Origin: HGM04593 sp045613945
GTDB taxonomy: Bacteria; Bacteroidota; Bacteroidia; Bacteroidales; Bacteroidaceae
Assembly: GCA_045613945.1 (NCBI GenBank)
Contig: JAZLBZ010000052.1
Coordinates: forward strand, 9,139 to 73,138
Direction: 5' to 3'
DNA length: 64,000 nucleotides
Shown: positions 32,297-40,905 of the stretch, one piece after another
How the letters are laid out: every line of letters starts with the position of its first letter
Numbering within the stretch: position 1 is the stretch's first letter
The notes under the pieces: model-generated
What the model saw: the letters and a program-made list of their open reading frames with translations, nothing else
Database searches by the model: none
Told to the model about the DNA's origin: nothing
Translations under genes and position numbers: made by a program

Positions 32297-32583
32297 TCAC
32301 CTTCTACGATGAAGTAGAGTTCCTCGGGGTCGAAATCGCCTATATCGCATTTCTTTGCCTCTTTGGCAATGAACTCGGCAATCTCGTTGATGTCAATGTC
32401 GACATACTCGTTGTTGCTGTCGAGGATTCCGCTCTTGTCGTAGTAGTCGTAGATGGTGTCAAGGAAGAAGTAGAACTCGTCGTCACTGTACTTCTCTTTC
32501 AGGTCCTGTGGCAGTCTTTCACGTATAAAGGCTATGGTCTTCTCGTCATCGAGGTCGTCCATTGCAAATTCGTCGTTGTTCAT
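32263..32583 (-). CDS. Acidic 106-residue protein of unknown function downstream of trxA
   Basis: A highly acidic protein (many Asp/Glu, few basic residues) starting MNNDEFAMDDLDDEK, with helical stretches KTIAFIRERLPQDLKEKY, FFLDTIYDYYDKSGIL and INEIAEFIAKEAKK. No domain of known function is recognised; I believe similar small acidic proteins occur beside trxA/dnaE in other Bacteroidales. It starts 18 bp after trxA ends, so it is probably the last gene of dnaE-trxA-this gene. Its final codons and stop lie in the 29-bp inverted repeat. Confidence 0.75.
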   Translation of the reverse strand: MNNDEFAMDDLDDEKTIAFIRERLPQDLKEKYSDDEFYFFLDTIYDYYDKSGILDSNNEYVDIDINEIAEFIAKEAKKCDIGDFDPEELYFIVEGELAYNGIIDED

Positions 32584-32601
32584 GGTGCTGCGTTTTTTGG
32601 A

Positions 32602-32916
32602 TTAGAGAAGTGCCTCGAACTTTGCCTTTACGTCGCCCTTTGACTTTGAGCCTACGAAACGGTCTACAATCTTGCCGTCCTTGATGAAGATGACTGTGGG
32701 GACGTTGCGGATGCCATACTCCATTGTGAGGTCGTCGGCTTCCTCAATGTCGCATTTGCCTACTGCGATGCGGCCTGCATACTCCTCGGAGAGTTCGTCG
32801 ATGATTGGTGCCAACTGCTTGCAGGGACCACACCATGCTGCGCTGAAGTCAAGTACTATTGGCAATTCGGTTGCCATGAATTCCTTTGCGTTCTCGTTTG
32901 TTACGTTTGTTGCCAT
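32602..32916 (-). CDS. trxA: Thioredoxin
   Basis: A 104-residue cytoplasmic thioredoxin without a signal peptide. The redox motif is WCGPC (Cys29 and Cys32) and the cis-Pro is in RNVPTVIF. It reduces disulfides in cytoplasmic proteins. It lies 24 bp after dnaE and before the acidic protein gene, all on the minus strand. Confidence 0.95.
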   Translation of the reverse strand: MATNVTNENAKEFMATELPIVLDFSAAWCGPCKQLAPIIDELSEEYAGRIAVGKCDIEEADDLTMEYGIRNVPTVIFIKDGKIVDRFVGSKSKGDVKAKFEALL

Positions 32917-32940
32917 AATTTAAAAGTTTTATGTTATGGG

Positions 32941-35900
32941 TTAATTCAATTTATAATCTATGTTTTCAATCTCCTTTATGTAGTCGAGCAGTTCGGGAAG
33001 TACCTCTATGTCGCGGTTCTTTGATGCGAGTTCAAGGGTAAACTCCTGTTCGTAGTCCTTTATCTTGAAGATGAGTTTGCTGTTGCCGGGGTGCTTCTCG
33101 GTGTAGTCGATGATGGTGCTGTAGACCTCCTCGGTGAGCGACATGACATCGAAGGTGATGGTGATGCTCTTTACCATTCCCTCCTTAATCTCGGGCATGA
33201 GCTCAATGCTGTCTACCACAAAGTCGTACTTTGTGTCGTCCCAGCGGCGTGGCTGGCAACTGCCCTTGATGTAGAGGAAGTTGCCGGGGATAAAGTAGTT
33301 CTGCTTTTTCATCCAGTCATCGCCAAAGAAGAACATCTCGGCCGAGCCGCTGAAGTCCTCAATCTTGGCAACTCCGTAGGGGCTGCCTTTCTTTGTGAAA
33401 CCTGTGCGTGGCGGGTCACTGACTACGCCGCCAAGTGTTATCTTGCGTCCCTTGAGTGCCTCAATGTTGTCCATCTCTGCCGCTTTGGTGTTGCAGAACT
33501 CGTTAAGGATGAGTGCATAGTCGTCGAGCGGGTGTGCCGACAGGTAGATGCCCACAAGTTCCCTCTCGCGGTTGAGGCGCTCAAGGGTGCTCCAGTTGCC
33601 GCCGGCAGGAATCTCCGGCTTGGGAATCTCGGCCATCTCTGTGTCTCCAAAGAGTGATGCGGTGGCGTTGGCCTTGTCGTTCTGGTAGGTGTTGCCGTAG
33701 CGGATGAGTGCCTCAAGGAACTGGTCGCCCTTGCTGTTGGTGTTTGCGTACTGTTCGCGGCTGATGTCGCCGGGCAACTCGTCAAATGCTCCGGCAAAGG
33801 CAAGGCACTCAAGGTTCTTGCGGTTGCAGGCGGTGAGGTTCACGCGCTCCACAAAGTCGAAGATGCTCTTGAACGGTCCGTTGGCCTCGCGCTCGTCAAT
33901 GATGCACTGTACGGCATTCTCGCCTACGCCCTTTACGGCGCAGAGTCCAAAGCGTATGTCACCCTTCTTGTTGACACTGAACTTGCGGCGCGACTCGTTG
34001 ACGTCGGGGCCAAGAACGTTGATGCCCATGCTCTTGCACTCCTGCATGAGTTTGGTGATTTCGGTAATCTTGTCAAGGTTCCGGCTCATGGCACCTGCCA
34101 TGTACTGCGACGGGTAGTTGGCCTTGAGGTAGGCTGTCTGGTATGCAACCCATGAGTAGCAGGTGGCGTGTGACTTGTTGAAAGCGTATGAGGCGAACTT
34201 CTCCCAGTCTGCCCAGATTTTCTCAAGCACCTTCTCGTTATGCCCGTTCTTCTTGCCGCCGTTGATGAACTTTGGCTTGAGTTCGTCCAGTTTGGCCTTG
34301 AGTTTCTTACCCATTGCCTTACGCAGGGTGTCGCTCTCGCCACGTGTGAAATCGGCAAGCAGGCGCGAGAGAAGCATCACCTGCTCCTGGTACACAGTGA
34401 TACCGTATGTGTCCTTGAGGTATTTCTCCATGCAAGGGATATCGTACTGCACAAGCGAGGGGTCGTGCTTGCGCTTGATAAAGTCGGGGATGTAGTCCAT
34501 TGGGCCCGGGCGGTAGAGGGCGTTCATGGCAATGAGGTCCTCAAAGGTGGTGGGCTGCAGTTCGCGCAGGTATTTCTGCATACCCGGTGACTCGAACTGG
34601 AACGTGCCGATGGTGTTGCCGGCGCTGTAGAGTTCGTAGGTCTTTGGGTCGTCAATGGGGATGGTGTCAATGTCGACATCGATATTCAAACTCTGACGTA
34701 TGTTTTCGATGGCCTCTTTGATGACCGAGAGGGTCTTGAGGCCCAGGAAGTCCATCTTGATGAGGCCTGTCTCCTCAATGACGCTTCCTTCGTATTGTGT
34801 AACGAGCATCTTCTCGCCGGTGTCCTTGTCCTCGGCAATGCTGATGGGGACGTGGTCGGTGATATCGTCGCGGCAGATGATTGTTCCGCAGGCGTGAACG
34901 CCGGTGTTGCGCACGTTGCCCTCAAGCATCTTTGCATATTTGATGGTATCGCGCAGGATTGGGTCGGGCGATGCCTCGGCCTCACGCAGTTCGGGCACTG
35001 CCTGTATGGCGTTGGGCAGGTTCATCTTCATTCCATCTGGCAGGCGGTCGGGGATGGCCTTGCAGAGTTTGTTGGATATGTCGAGCGGCAACTTTTGCAC
35101 GCGCGCGACGTCCTTGATGGCAAGTTTGGTTGCCATTGTGCCGTATGTGATGATGTGTGCCACCTTCTCCTGGCCGTACTTCTCGGTTACCCAGTTGAGC
35201 ACGCGGCCACGTCCGTCGTCGTCAAAGTCGACGTCGATATCGGGGAGCGAGATACGGTCGGGGTTCAGGAAACGCTCAAACAGAAGGTCGTACTTGATGG
35301 GGTCTACACGTGTGATTCCCAGGGTGTATGCCACAACGCTACCGGCTGCCGAGCCACGTCCGGGGCCAACTGAGACGCCAAGTTCCTCGCGTGCGGCCTT
35401 GATAAAGTCCTGCACTATGAGGAAGTAGCCCGGGAAACCCATTGTCTTCATGATGTGGAGTTCAAAGTCAATGCGGTCGGTGAGTTCCTGTGAGAATGGC
35501 TCGGGGTAGCACTTCTTTGCGCCGTCGTAGGCGAGTTTACGAAGGTAGTCGCCCTCGAGTTTTATGCGGTAGAGTTTGTCGTAGCCGCCAAGTTTCTTTA
35601 TCTTCTTCTCGGCCTCCTCCTGTGAGAGTACGACATTTCCCTTTTCGTCGCGAGTGAACTCGTCAAAGAGTTGCTGGTGGGTTATTGTCTGGCGGTAGCC
35701 CTCCTCGGTACCGAACTCCTCGGGGATGGCGAAGTTGGGCATGATGGGGGCGCTGTCAATGGTGTAGTACTCCACTTTGTCGCAGATTTCGACAGTGTTT
35801 GTCATTGCTTCGGGGATGTCGCCGAACATCTCGGCCATCTCGGCCTTTGTCTTCATCCACTCCTGCTTGGAGTAGAGCATACGGGTGGGGTCGTCAAGGT

Positions 35901-36636
35901 CACGGCCTGTACTCAGGCAGATGAGACGGTCATGAGCCTCGGCATTCTCCTCGTCCACAAAGTGTACGTCATTGGAGCAGATGAGTTTTACGCCGCACTT
36001 CTTGCTCAGTTCTACAATGTGCTTGTTTACTTCGACCTGCAGGGGGTATACCTCGTGGTTGGCGCGCTCGACGGTTGCTTTGTGCAGTTGCAGTTCAAGA
36101 TAGTAGTCGTCGCCAAAGAGGTTCTTGAACCACATTACGGTCTCCTCGGCCTTTGCAAGGTCGCCGTTCTTTATGAGTTGTGGCACCTCGCCACCCAGGC
36201 ACGCAGAGCAGCAGATGAGTCCTTCGTGATACTTCTCAATCTCAACCTTGTCGGTACGTGGGTTGTAGTAGTAACCCTCGCTCCACGCCTTTGACACAAT
36301 CTTTACAAGGTTGTGATAGCCTTGCAGGTTCTTGGCAAGCAGGATAAGGTGATGGCCACGCATATCCTCCTTGAGTTCCTTGTTGAAAAGACGACGCTCG
36401 GCAACGTACACCTCGCAACCGATGATGGGCTTGAACTTCTCGTCGTCGCTTTTCTTATCGTTTTTCTTGTTTACATAGTTGAAGAACTCCTTGATGGCCA
36501 TCATATTGCCATGGTCGGTGATGGCTATGCCTTTCATGTTGTCGGCGATAGCCTTGTCGACAAGCTTCTTTACTGCAGCCTGTCCGTCAAGTATGGAGTA
36601 TTGCGAATGAACGTGTAGGTGTACGAAATCTAGCAT
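32941..36636 (-). CDS. dnaE: DNA polymerase III alpha subunit
   Basis: A 1231-residue replicative polymerase of the DnaE type. The N-terminal PHP domain begins FVHLHVHSQYS, and the polymerase core has VGPGRGSAAGS and PDIDVDFDDDGRGR with the catalytic Asp residues. YRPGPMDYIPDFIKRKH and NKSHATCYSWVAYQTAYLK are conserved landmarks, followed by helix-hairpin-helix and OB domains. The frame opens 11 codons further upstream, but the Met at 36636 gives the usual M-x-x-F-V-H-L-H start of the family. It leads the trxA operon. Confidence 0.96.
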   Translation of the reverse strand: MLDFVHLHVHSQYSILDGQAAVKKLVDKAIADNMKGIAITDHGNMMAIKEFFNYVNKKNDKKSDDEKFKPIIGCEVYVAERRLFNKELKEDMRGHHLILLAKNLQGYHNLVKIVSKAWSEGYYYNPRTDKVEIEKYHEGLICCSACLGGEVPQLIKNGDLAKAEETVMWFKNLFGDDYYLELQLHKATVERANHEVYPLQVEVNKHIVELSKKCGVKLICSNDVHFVDEENAEAHDRLICLSTGRDLDDPTRMLYSKQEWMKTKAEMAEMFGDIPEAMTNTVEICDKVEYYTIDSAPIMPNFAIPEEFGTEEGYRQTITHQQLFDEFTRDEKGNVVLSQEEAEKKIKKLGGYDKLYRIKLEGDYLRKLAYDGAKKCYPEPFSQELTDRIDFELHIMKTMGFPGYFLIVQDFIKAAREELGVSVGPGRGSAAGSVVAYTLGITRVDPIKYDLLFERFLNPDRISLPDIDVDFDDDGRGRVLNWVTEKYGQEKVAHIITYGTMATKLAIKDVARVQKLPLDISNKLCKAIPDRLPDGMKMNLPNAIQAVPELREAEASPDPILRDTIKYAKMLEGNVRNTGVHACGTIICRDDITDHVPISIAEDKDTGEKMLVTQYEGSVIEETGLIKMDFLGLKTLSVIKEAIENIRQSLNIDVDIDTIPIDDPKTYELYSAGNTIGTFQFESPGMQKYLRELQPTTFEDLIAMNALYRPGPMDYIPDFIKRKHDPSLVQYDIPCMEKYLKDTYGITVYQEQVMLLSRLLADFTRGESDTLRKAMGKKLKAKLDELKPKFINGGKKNGHNEKVLEKIWADWEKFASYAFNKSHATCYSWVAYQTAYLKANYPSQYMAGAMSRNLDKITEITKLMQECKSMGINVLGPDVNESRRKFSVNKKGDIRFGLCAVKGVGENAVQCIIDEREANGPFKSIFDFVERVNLTACNRKNLECLAFAGAFDELPGDISREQYANTNSKGDQFLEALIRYGNTYQNDKANATASLFGDTEMAEIPKPEIPAGGNWSTLERLNRERELVGIYLSAHPLDDYALILNEFCNTKAAEMDNIEALKGRKITLGGVVSDPPRTGFTKKGSPYGVAKIEDFSGSAEMFFFGDDWMKKQNYFIPGNFLYIKGSCQPRRWDDTKYDFVVDSIELMPEIKEGMVKSITITFDVMSLTEEVYSTIIDYTEKHPGNSKLIFKIKDYEQEFTLELASKNRDIEVLPELLDYIKEIENIDYKLN

Positions 36637-36772
36637 CTGTCTCTTTTTTATCGTTGATAAAGGTAACACCTTTTGTTTATATATAGTAGTTTTTTGCCAA
36701 AAAAGTTATCAACATTGGCTTTTGCGTAAGTGCTGTATTATGACTTTTTTGCATTTTTACATTTATTTTAAT

Positions 36773-36801
36773 TTGTATTTGATTTTTTGTTGCTATATTT
36801 G
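36773..36801 (+). promoter_or_regulatory. Probable promoter for psd
   Basis: TTG, 18-nt spacer, TATATTTG, about 90 bp before the psd start. The spacer is one base shorter than usual. A second copy of CTATATTTGC at 36831-36840 belongs to a tandem duplication of the leader (36793-36858). Confidence 0.5.
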
Positions 36802-36858
36802 CGGTACTTAGTGAATATAGTCTGCACTCGCTATATTTGCAGTATGTAGCGTGCACGC
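36793..36858 (+). repeat. Imperfect tandem duplication of the psd leader
   Basis: CTATATTTGCGGTACTTAGTG (36793 on) recurs as CTATATTTGCAGTATGTAGCG (36831 on), a period of 38 bp, each followed by a GCACTCG/GCACGC-like end. Both copies contain a TATATTTG -7-like element. Confidence 0.6.
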
Positions 36859-36892
36859 TTTTATAAATGAGAACTTATACCGGAAACCTGAT

Positions 36893-37591
36893 ATGAAGAA
36901 ATTTAGAAGAATAAGAAAATTAAAGGATTATAGAATACACAGAGAGGGTACCGAGATTCTGCTCCTGGGCTTTACGGTCTTTGCTTTGGCAGCTTTCTTG
37001 CTTTGGCGCTATCTGCCACAGTGCGTGGTGCTCAATAGTGTGCTGTCCTTGATTTTTCTTGTGACCTATCTGTTGATGGTCAACTTCTTCCGCAGTCCAA
37101 AGCGCATATTCCCAGGTGATGTGGAGAATGTTATTGTTGCCCCTGCCGACGGTAAGGTGGTGGTGATTGAGAAGGTTTTTGAACCTGACCACTTCAAGGA
37201 TGAGAGGCTGCAGGTTTCCATCTTCATGAGCCCCATGAATGTGCACGCCAACTGGTATCCGGTAGACGGTGTGGTGAAGCGTTCCGAGCATCAGAAGGGC
37301 AAGTTCCACAAGGCATGGCTGCCAAAGGCAAGCACTGAGAACGAGCGCTCGCTGGTGGTAATTGAGACACCAGATGGCCGCGAGATTCTTGTGCGACAGA
37401 TTGCCGGCGCTATGGCACGACGCATTGTCACATATGCAAAGGCGGGCGAGGAGTGTTTCATTGACCAGCATATGGGTTTCATTAAGTTCGGTTCGCGTGT
37501 CGACCTCTACCTGCCGCTCGACGTTGACCTGAAGATTGAACTTAACCAGAAGACTGTTGGTAATGAGACCGTAGTTGCAACCTTCAAATAA
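36893..37591 (+). CDS. psd: Phosphatidylserine decarboxylase proenzyme
   Basis: A 232-residue short-type phosphatidylserine decarboxylase, which makes phosphatidylethanolamine. The N-terminal part has two hydrophobic segments (about 20-66). MSPMNVHANWYPVDG carries conserved residues. The self-cleavage motif is FGSR, with cleavage between Gly200 and Ser201 giving the pyruvoyl group. An in-frame ATG 42 bp upstream is less likely because the extra residues are not family-like and ATG at 36893 is well placed. It is followed after 6 bp by pssA, which makes its substrate. Confidence 0.93.
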   Translation: MKKFRRIRKLKDYRIHREGTEILLLGFTVFALAAFLLWRYLPQCVVLNSVLSLIFLVTYLLMVNFFRSPKRIFPGDVENVIVAPADGKVVVIEKVFEPDHFKDERLQVSIFMSPMNVHANWYPVDGVVKRSEHQKGKFHKAWLPKASTENERSLVVIETPDGREILVRQIAGAMARRIVTYAKAGEECFIDQHMGFIKFGSRVDLYLPLDVDLKIELNQKTVGNETVVATFK

Positions 37592-37597
37592 AGAAAG

Positions 37598-38302
37598 ATG
37601 TCTATAAAGAAACATATTCCAAACGCAATAACCTGCTGTAACCTTTTTTCGGGCTGCGTGGCTTGCGTGATGGCTTTCACCGGGAAGTTCGAGTATGCAA
37701 TGCTCTTCATTGTGCTGGGCGCTGTGTTTGATTTCTTTGACGGTCTGGTGGCACGCCTGCTGGGAGTTTCTTCGCCACTCGGTGTTCAGATGGACTCTCT
37801 GGCCGACGATATTACGTTTGGCCTTGCTCCGGCAACGGTTATATTCTCGTTCATGAAGAATGTGCTGGTGTATCCCGCATTCCTGGGATGTATTGTTGAT
37901 ATCCTGCCTTACTTTGCATTCCTTATTGCTGTGTTCTCGGCTTGCCGCCTTGCGAAGTTCAACATTGATACTCGCCAGACTACATCGTTCATTGGCTTGC
38001 CTACACCGGCAAATGCGCTTTTCTGGTCTTCGCTCATTGTTGGCGGCAGTGAGTGGCTGCAGGGCATGGAGCATGCGTGGGCGCTTATTCTGGGGCTCAT
38101 CTTCTTGTTCTCATATTTCCTTGTGTCGGAAATCCCAATGTTCTCAATGAAGTTCAAGAACTTCAGATGGAAGAGCAACAAGAGAAGGTTTACATTCCTT
38201 GTGGTTGCCGCGCCAATGCTTCTGCTGGGATATCTTGCACCTGTTGCAATAATATCGTGGTACCTGCTGATGTCTATCGTCTTGTGCAAAAAGAGGGCCT
38301 GA
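37598..38302 (+). CDS. pssA: CDP-diacylglycerol-serine O-phosphatidyltransferase
   Basis: A 234-residue integral membrane enzyme that makes phosphatidylserine from CDP-diacylglycerol and L-serine. The complete CDP-alcohol phosphotransferase motif D-x2-DG-x2-AR-x8-G-x3-D-x3-D is present (DFFDGLVAR...GVQMDSLADD, about residues 46-71). Around it are six to seven hydrophobic helices. It is in one operon with psd (6-bp gap), so serine lipid synthesis and decarboxylation are coupled. The DUF4834 gene follows. Confidence 0.94.
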   Translation: MSIKKHIPNAITCCNLFSGCVACVMAFTGKFEYAMLFIVLGAVFDFFDGLVARLLGVSSPLGVQMDSLADDITFGLAPATVIFSFMKNVLVYPAFLGCIVDILPYFAFLIAVFSACRLAKFNIDTRQTTSFIGLPTPANALFWSSLIVGGSEWLQGMEHAWALILGLIFLFSYFLVSEIPMFSMKFKNFRWKSNKRRFTFLVVAAPMLLLGYLAPVAIISWYLLMSIVLCKKRA

Positions 38303-38425
38303 GAACTGTTTTGTCCTTATCTTTTGCAAACCATATTCCTGTCTCTATGTTCTAAAGGTAGTGACGGGTGGCGTAGCGCGATATGCACCTCTGTACTTGA
38401 TTGTTTATTTTGAAATAGAAAGATT

Positions 38426-38665
38426 ATGAGTATACTTTTGATTCTGTTACTTCTGTTTCTCTTTGTGCCCTTAACGGTCATCCTCTCCTTTTTTGCGAGG
38501 ATTGTCTCGTTCTTTGGCATGGGGAAGAAACGCCGGGGCAATGACGGATATGATGTCGGCCCCGACAGGGGCGATACTCGCAAAAAATCGTCAAAAACGG
38601 GAAAGAAGAAAAAGATTTTTGAGAATGACGAGGGTGAGTATGTAGATTTTGAGGAGATAAAATAA
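38426..38665 (+). CDS. DUF4834 family small membrane protein
   Basis: A 79-residue protein with one N-terminal hydrophobic helix (LLILLLLFLFVPLTVILSFF) and a short basic then acidic tail (KKRRGNDGYD; EGEYVDFEEIK). This matches the DUF4834 family of Bacteroidetes, which has no known function. It follows pssA by 123 bp and is ended by a strong bidirectional terminator. Confidence 0.78.
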   Translation: MSILLILLLLFLFVPLTVILSFFARIVSFFGMGKKRRGNDGYDVGPDRGDTRKKSSKTGKKKKIFENDEGEYVDFEEIK

Positions 38666-38695
38666 AAGCATTCAGCCGTGCGGCTGAATGCTTTT
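38664..38695. terminator. Bidirectional terminator between DUF4834 and pyrH
   Basis: Perfect 15-bp stem (AAAAGCATTCAGCCG/CGGCTGAATGCTTTT) with a 2-nt loop and A/T tracts on both sides, between two converging genes. Confidence 0.88.
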
Positions 38696-38718
38696 ATTTT
38701 ATCTATCAGTAATGTTCC

Positions 38719-39429
38719 TTATGGATGAACGAATGTTCCAATCTCCTCGCCTGCCATTACCTTCTTGAGGTTGCCCACGATGTCCATGTTGAACACGTAG
38801 ATGGGGAGGTTGTTCTCGCGACACATTGCTGTGGCGGTGATGTCCATTACCTTGAGGCCGCGTGAGATTACTTCGTCGTATGTGATATCCTGGAACTTGG
38901 TTGCTGTGGGGTCCTTCTCCGGGTCGGCGGTGTAGATGCCGTCAACGCGTGTGCCCTTGAGCATAACGTCGGCCTCAATCTCAATACCGCGAAGTGATGA
39001 GCCGGTGTCGGTTGTGAAGTAGGGGCTACCTGTGCCGGCTGCCATAATAACTACCATACCCTGTTCCATTGCCTCAATGGCTTTCCACTTGGTGTAGAAC
39101 TCGCCCACAGGCTCCATGCGTATTGCGGTGAGCACCTTGTTGGGGACACCGGCTGCACCGAGCGCCGAACTAAGCGCAAGGCTGTTGATGACGGTTGCCA
39201 TCATACCCATCTGGTCGCCCTTCACGCGGTCAAAGCCCTTGCCTGCGCCGGTGAGTCCACGAAAGATGTTGCCGCCACCAATTACAATACCTATCTGCAC
39301 GCCCATCTCTGCAACCTCCTTAATTTGTGCTGCATATTCGTTAAGGCGCTTTACGTCTATTCCATAACCCTGCTCGCCCATTAGGCTCTCGCCGCTGAGC
39401 TTCAAAAGTATACGCTTGAATTTTGCCAT
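38719..39429 (-). CDS. pyrH: UMP kinase
   Basis: A 236-residue amino-acid-kinase-fold UMP kinase that phosphorylates UMP to UDP. Landmarks are LLKLSGESLMGEQGYGID, IGIVIGGGNIFRG, and GTGSPYFTTDTGSSLRGIE, with the DGIYTADPEKDP segment that binds nucleotide. Usual length. A single-gene unit whose leader reads AAACTAACTAACAAT before the ATG, a motif shared with several genes in the window. Confidence 0.96.
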   Translation of the reverse strand: MAKFKRILLKLSGESLMGEQGYGIDVKRLNEYAAQIKEVAEMGVQIGIVIGGGNIFRGLTGAGKGFDRVKGDQMGMMATVINSLALSSALGAAGVPNKVLTAIRMEPVGEFYTKWKAIEAMEQGMVVIMAAGTGSPYFTTDTGSSLRGIEIEADVMLKGTRVDGIYTADPEKDPTATKFQDITYDEVISRGLKVMDITATAMCRENNLPIYVFNMDIVGNLKKVMAGEEIGTFVHP

Positions 39430-39541
39430 ATTGTTAGTTAGTTTGATATTACTTGCTTTTGTAAAAGTAAGACATTTTATTAATATATGCTATATTTTAC
39501 TGCAAAAGGTTAAGATTATTTATTGCATTCCTTTTTTTTAC

Positions 39542-39549
39542 TACTTTTG
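39542..39549 (+). promoter_or_regulatory. Possible -7 element for the 75-residue membrane protein gene
   Basis: TACTTTTG, 23 bp before the start codon. The -33 half does not match. Confidence 0.35.
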
Positions 39550-39572
39550 CAGCAGTTAAAGAGATTGCTGAG

Positions 39573-39800
39573 ATGAGATTCCTGAAGAACCCTAACATTA
39601 CTGTGGCGGTACTTGCTATTTATACTGCCGTTGTGTATATCTACTTCTTTCCCCGCAACAACGAGATGAGCACTACCGAAAAGTGGCTCACTGTTGGCGC
39701 ATCGGTAGTTATGCTTGCCCTGCTGTGGGTGCTTTTGCGCCGACGCGCTAGGCTACGTCGCGAAAGGGAAGAGAGGGAGAACGGGGCAGGCAAGGATTAA
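39573..39800 (+). CDS. Small two-helix membrane protein, unknown function
   Basis: A 75-residue protein with two hydrophobic segments (about 9-27 and 40-58) and a strongly basic then acidic tail (RRRARLRREREERENG). The two helices and short loop suggest a hairpin membrane protein with a cytoplasmic tail. Its stop codon overlaps the stop codon of birA on the other strand (TTAA shared), leaving no room for a separate terminator. I recognise no family function. Confidence 0.68.
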   Translation: MRFLKNPNITVAVLAIYTAVVYIYFFPRNNEMSTTEKWLTVGASVVMLALLWVLLRRRARLRREREERENGAGKD

Positions 39801-40555
39801 AGCACCATTTCAACCTCTTTGAAGGCATAGCGGTTTGTACTGCCGTCGTTGCGCAGCAGTATAAGATGCCCGTCGCTTTCAACGTCCTCTATTACGGCAT
39901 CGAAACGTCCATTACAGTCAATGAAGGTGTGTCGTTCATCCATCCCAAGGAGCACTCTCTTGTATTCCGCAGCAATGGCATCGCGGTGGCCAAACCTCAA
40001 TTCTGTGTAATAGTGCTCAAACAGGTCAAGTATTGTTGCAAGCACATCGTCAAGTGTAAAGTCACGCTTCCGCAGCATTTTCATTGATACAGGTTTTCTA
40101 TCCATTGGTGGGAACTCTTCCTGGTTTACATTTAAACCGATACCTATAATGGCTTGCTCTACAAACGCACCCGAGTAATCGAGTTCCAAAAGAATGCCTG
40201 CCAGTTTGCGGTTGCCTGCGTATATGTCGTTAGGCCATTTGAGGCGTGTGTCAACGCCGTAACATTTCATTGCATCGTGAATGCTCAATGCAACGGCCTG
40301 TGACAACAGGAATTGTTTTGAAACTTCCAGCGTCTCTCCCGGGCGCACAAGGATTGAGAACAACAGGTTCTCGCCAGCATTTGAACTCCATGTGTTTCCT
40401 CTTTGGCCTCGTCCGGCAGTCTGGTGCCCGGCTGTGACAACGACAAAATCACCGGTACCGCGATTTTTCCACAATGCAGTCGCCTCATCGCGTACATAAC
40501 GGTTGGTGGAGTCGACTTCCAAAAGGTGAACGATAGAATCTTTATTCCATGCCAT
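39797..40555 (-). CDS. birA: Biotin-[acetyl-CoA carboxylase] ligase
   Basis: A 252-residue biotin protein ligase that attaches biotin to carrier proteins. The biotinyl-AMP site is TAGRGQRGNTWSS, followed by NLLFSILVRP, LKWPNDIYAGNRKLAGILLE and GIGLNVNQ. It lacks the N-terminal DNA-binding domain of E. coli BirA, so it should not act as a repressor. Its start overlaps the end of the MmcQ-like gene by 14 bp, which points to translational coupling in a yraN-mmcQ-birA operon. Confidence 0.93.
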   Translation of the reverse strand: MAWNKDSIVHLLEVDSTNRYVRDEATALWKNRGTGDFVVVTAGHQTAGRGQRGNTWSSNAGENLLFSILVRPGETLEVSKQFLLSQAVALSIHDAMKCYGVDTRLKWPNDIYAGNRKLAGILLELDYSGAFVEQAIIGIGLNVNQEEFPPMDRKPVSMKMLRKRDFTLDDVLATILDLFEHYYTELRFGHRDAIAAEYKRVLLGMDERHTFIDCNGRFDAVIEDVESDGHLILLRNDGSTNRYAFKEVEMVL

Positions 40556-40892
40556 ACTTCGCGCGTGTCTTTTTGGGGAGTTTCTTTAGTACCTCGCTGT
40601 ATGAATGGTCTACAAGCGAATAGAAGAGTTTGTCGCTCAGCGCAGCAATGTCCAACTGATTCCAGTACTTCTTGTTCATGTGCCATGCCGGTGCAATCTG
40701 CGGGTAACGGTCGCGTAGCTCAATGGCATAGTCGGCATCGCACTTCACGCAGAACCACTTTGTGTTCTCAAGGTCGGTGATGGCAAAGATTTTGTTCTCC
40801 ACCCTGAACACCAGTGTCGTCTCGTCAAACGGGAAGTCCTCTGTTGCATTGGGCTTGCTAAGGCAATATATGCGTGCGTCTTCTATGTTCAT
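40542..40892 (-). CDS. MmcQ/YjbR family protein
   Basis: A 116-residue protein of the MmcQ/YjbR (DUF419) family: MNIEDARIYCLSKPNATEDFP, FRVENKIFA, KCDADYAIELRDRYP and HMNKKYWNQ are typical. The family has a CyaY-like or DNA-binding-like fold with no settled function. The frame opens 17 codons upstream, but Met at 40892 gives the family start. It lies 13 bp after yraN and overlaps birA. Confidence 0.87.
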   Translation of the reverse strand: MNIEDARIYCLSKPNATEDFPFDETTLVFRVENKIFAITDLENTKWFCVKCDADYAIELRDRYPQIAPAWHMNKKYWNQLDIAALSDKLFYSLVDHSYSEVLKKLPKKTRAKYGME

Positions 40893-40905
40893 AGTTGCGG
40901 CGTTT

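Noticed and set aside
29306..32300. Genomic island or prophage around the TIR-like gene
   Set aside because: No integrase, transposase, phage or conjugation gene and no flanking tRNA or direct repeats were found; only the repeat cluster hints at mobility.
31914..32312. Short frames (38 to 93 codons) on the plus strand after the orphan promoter
   Set aside because: They follow the 112-bp repeats, change frame between copies and encode Cys/Leu/Phe-rich sequence without any pattern; the repeats themselves explain them.
36920..38074. A 384-codon open frame on the minus strand across psd and pssA
   Set aside because: It is antisense to two clearly recognisable enzymes, is rich in His, Gln and Asn typical of shadow frames, and shows no domain.
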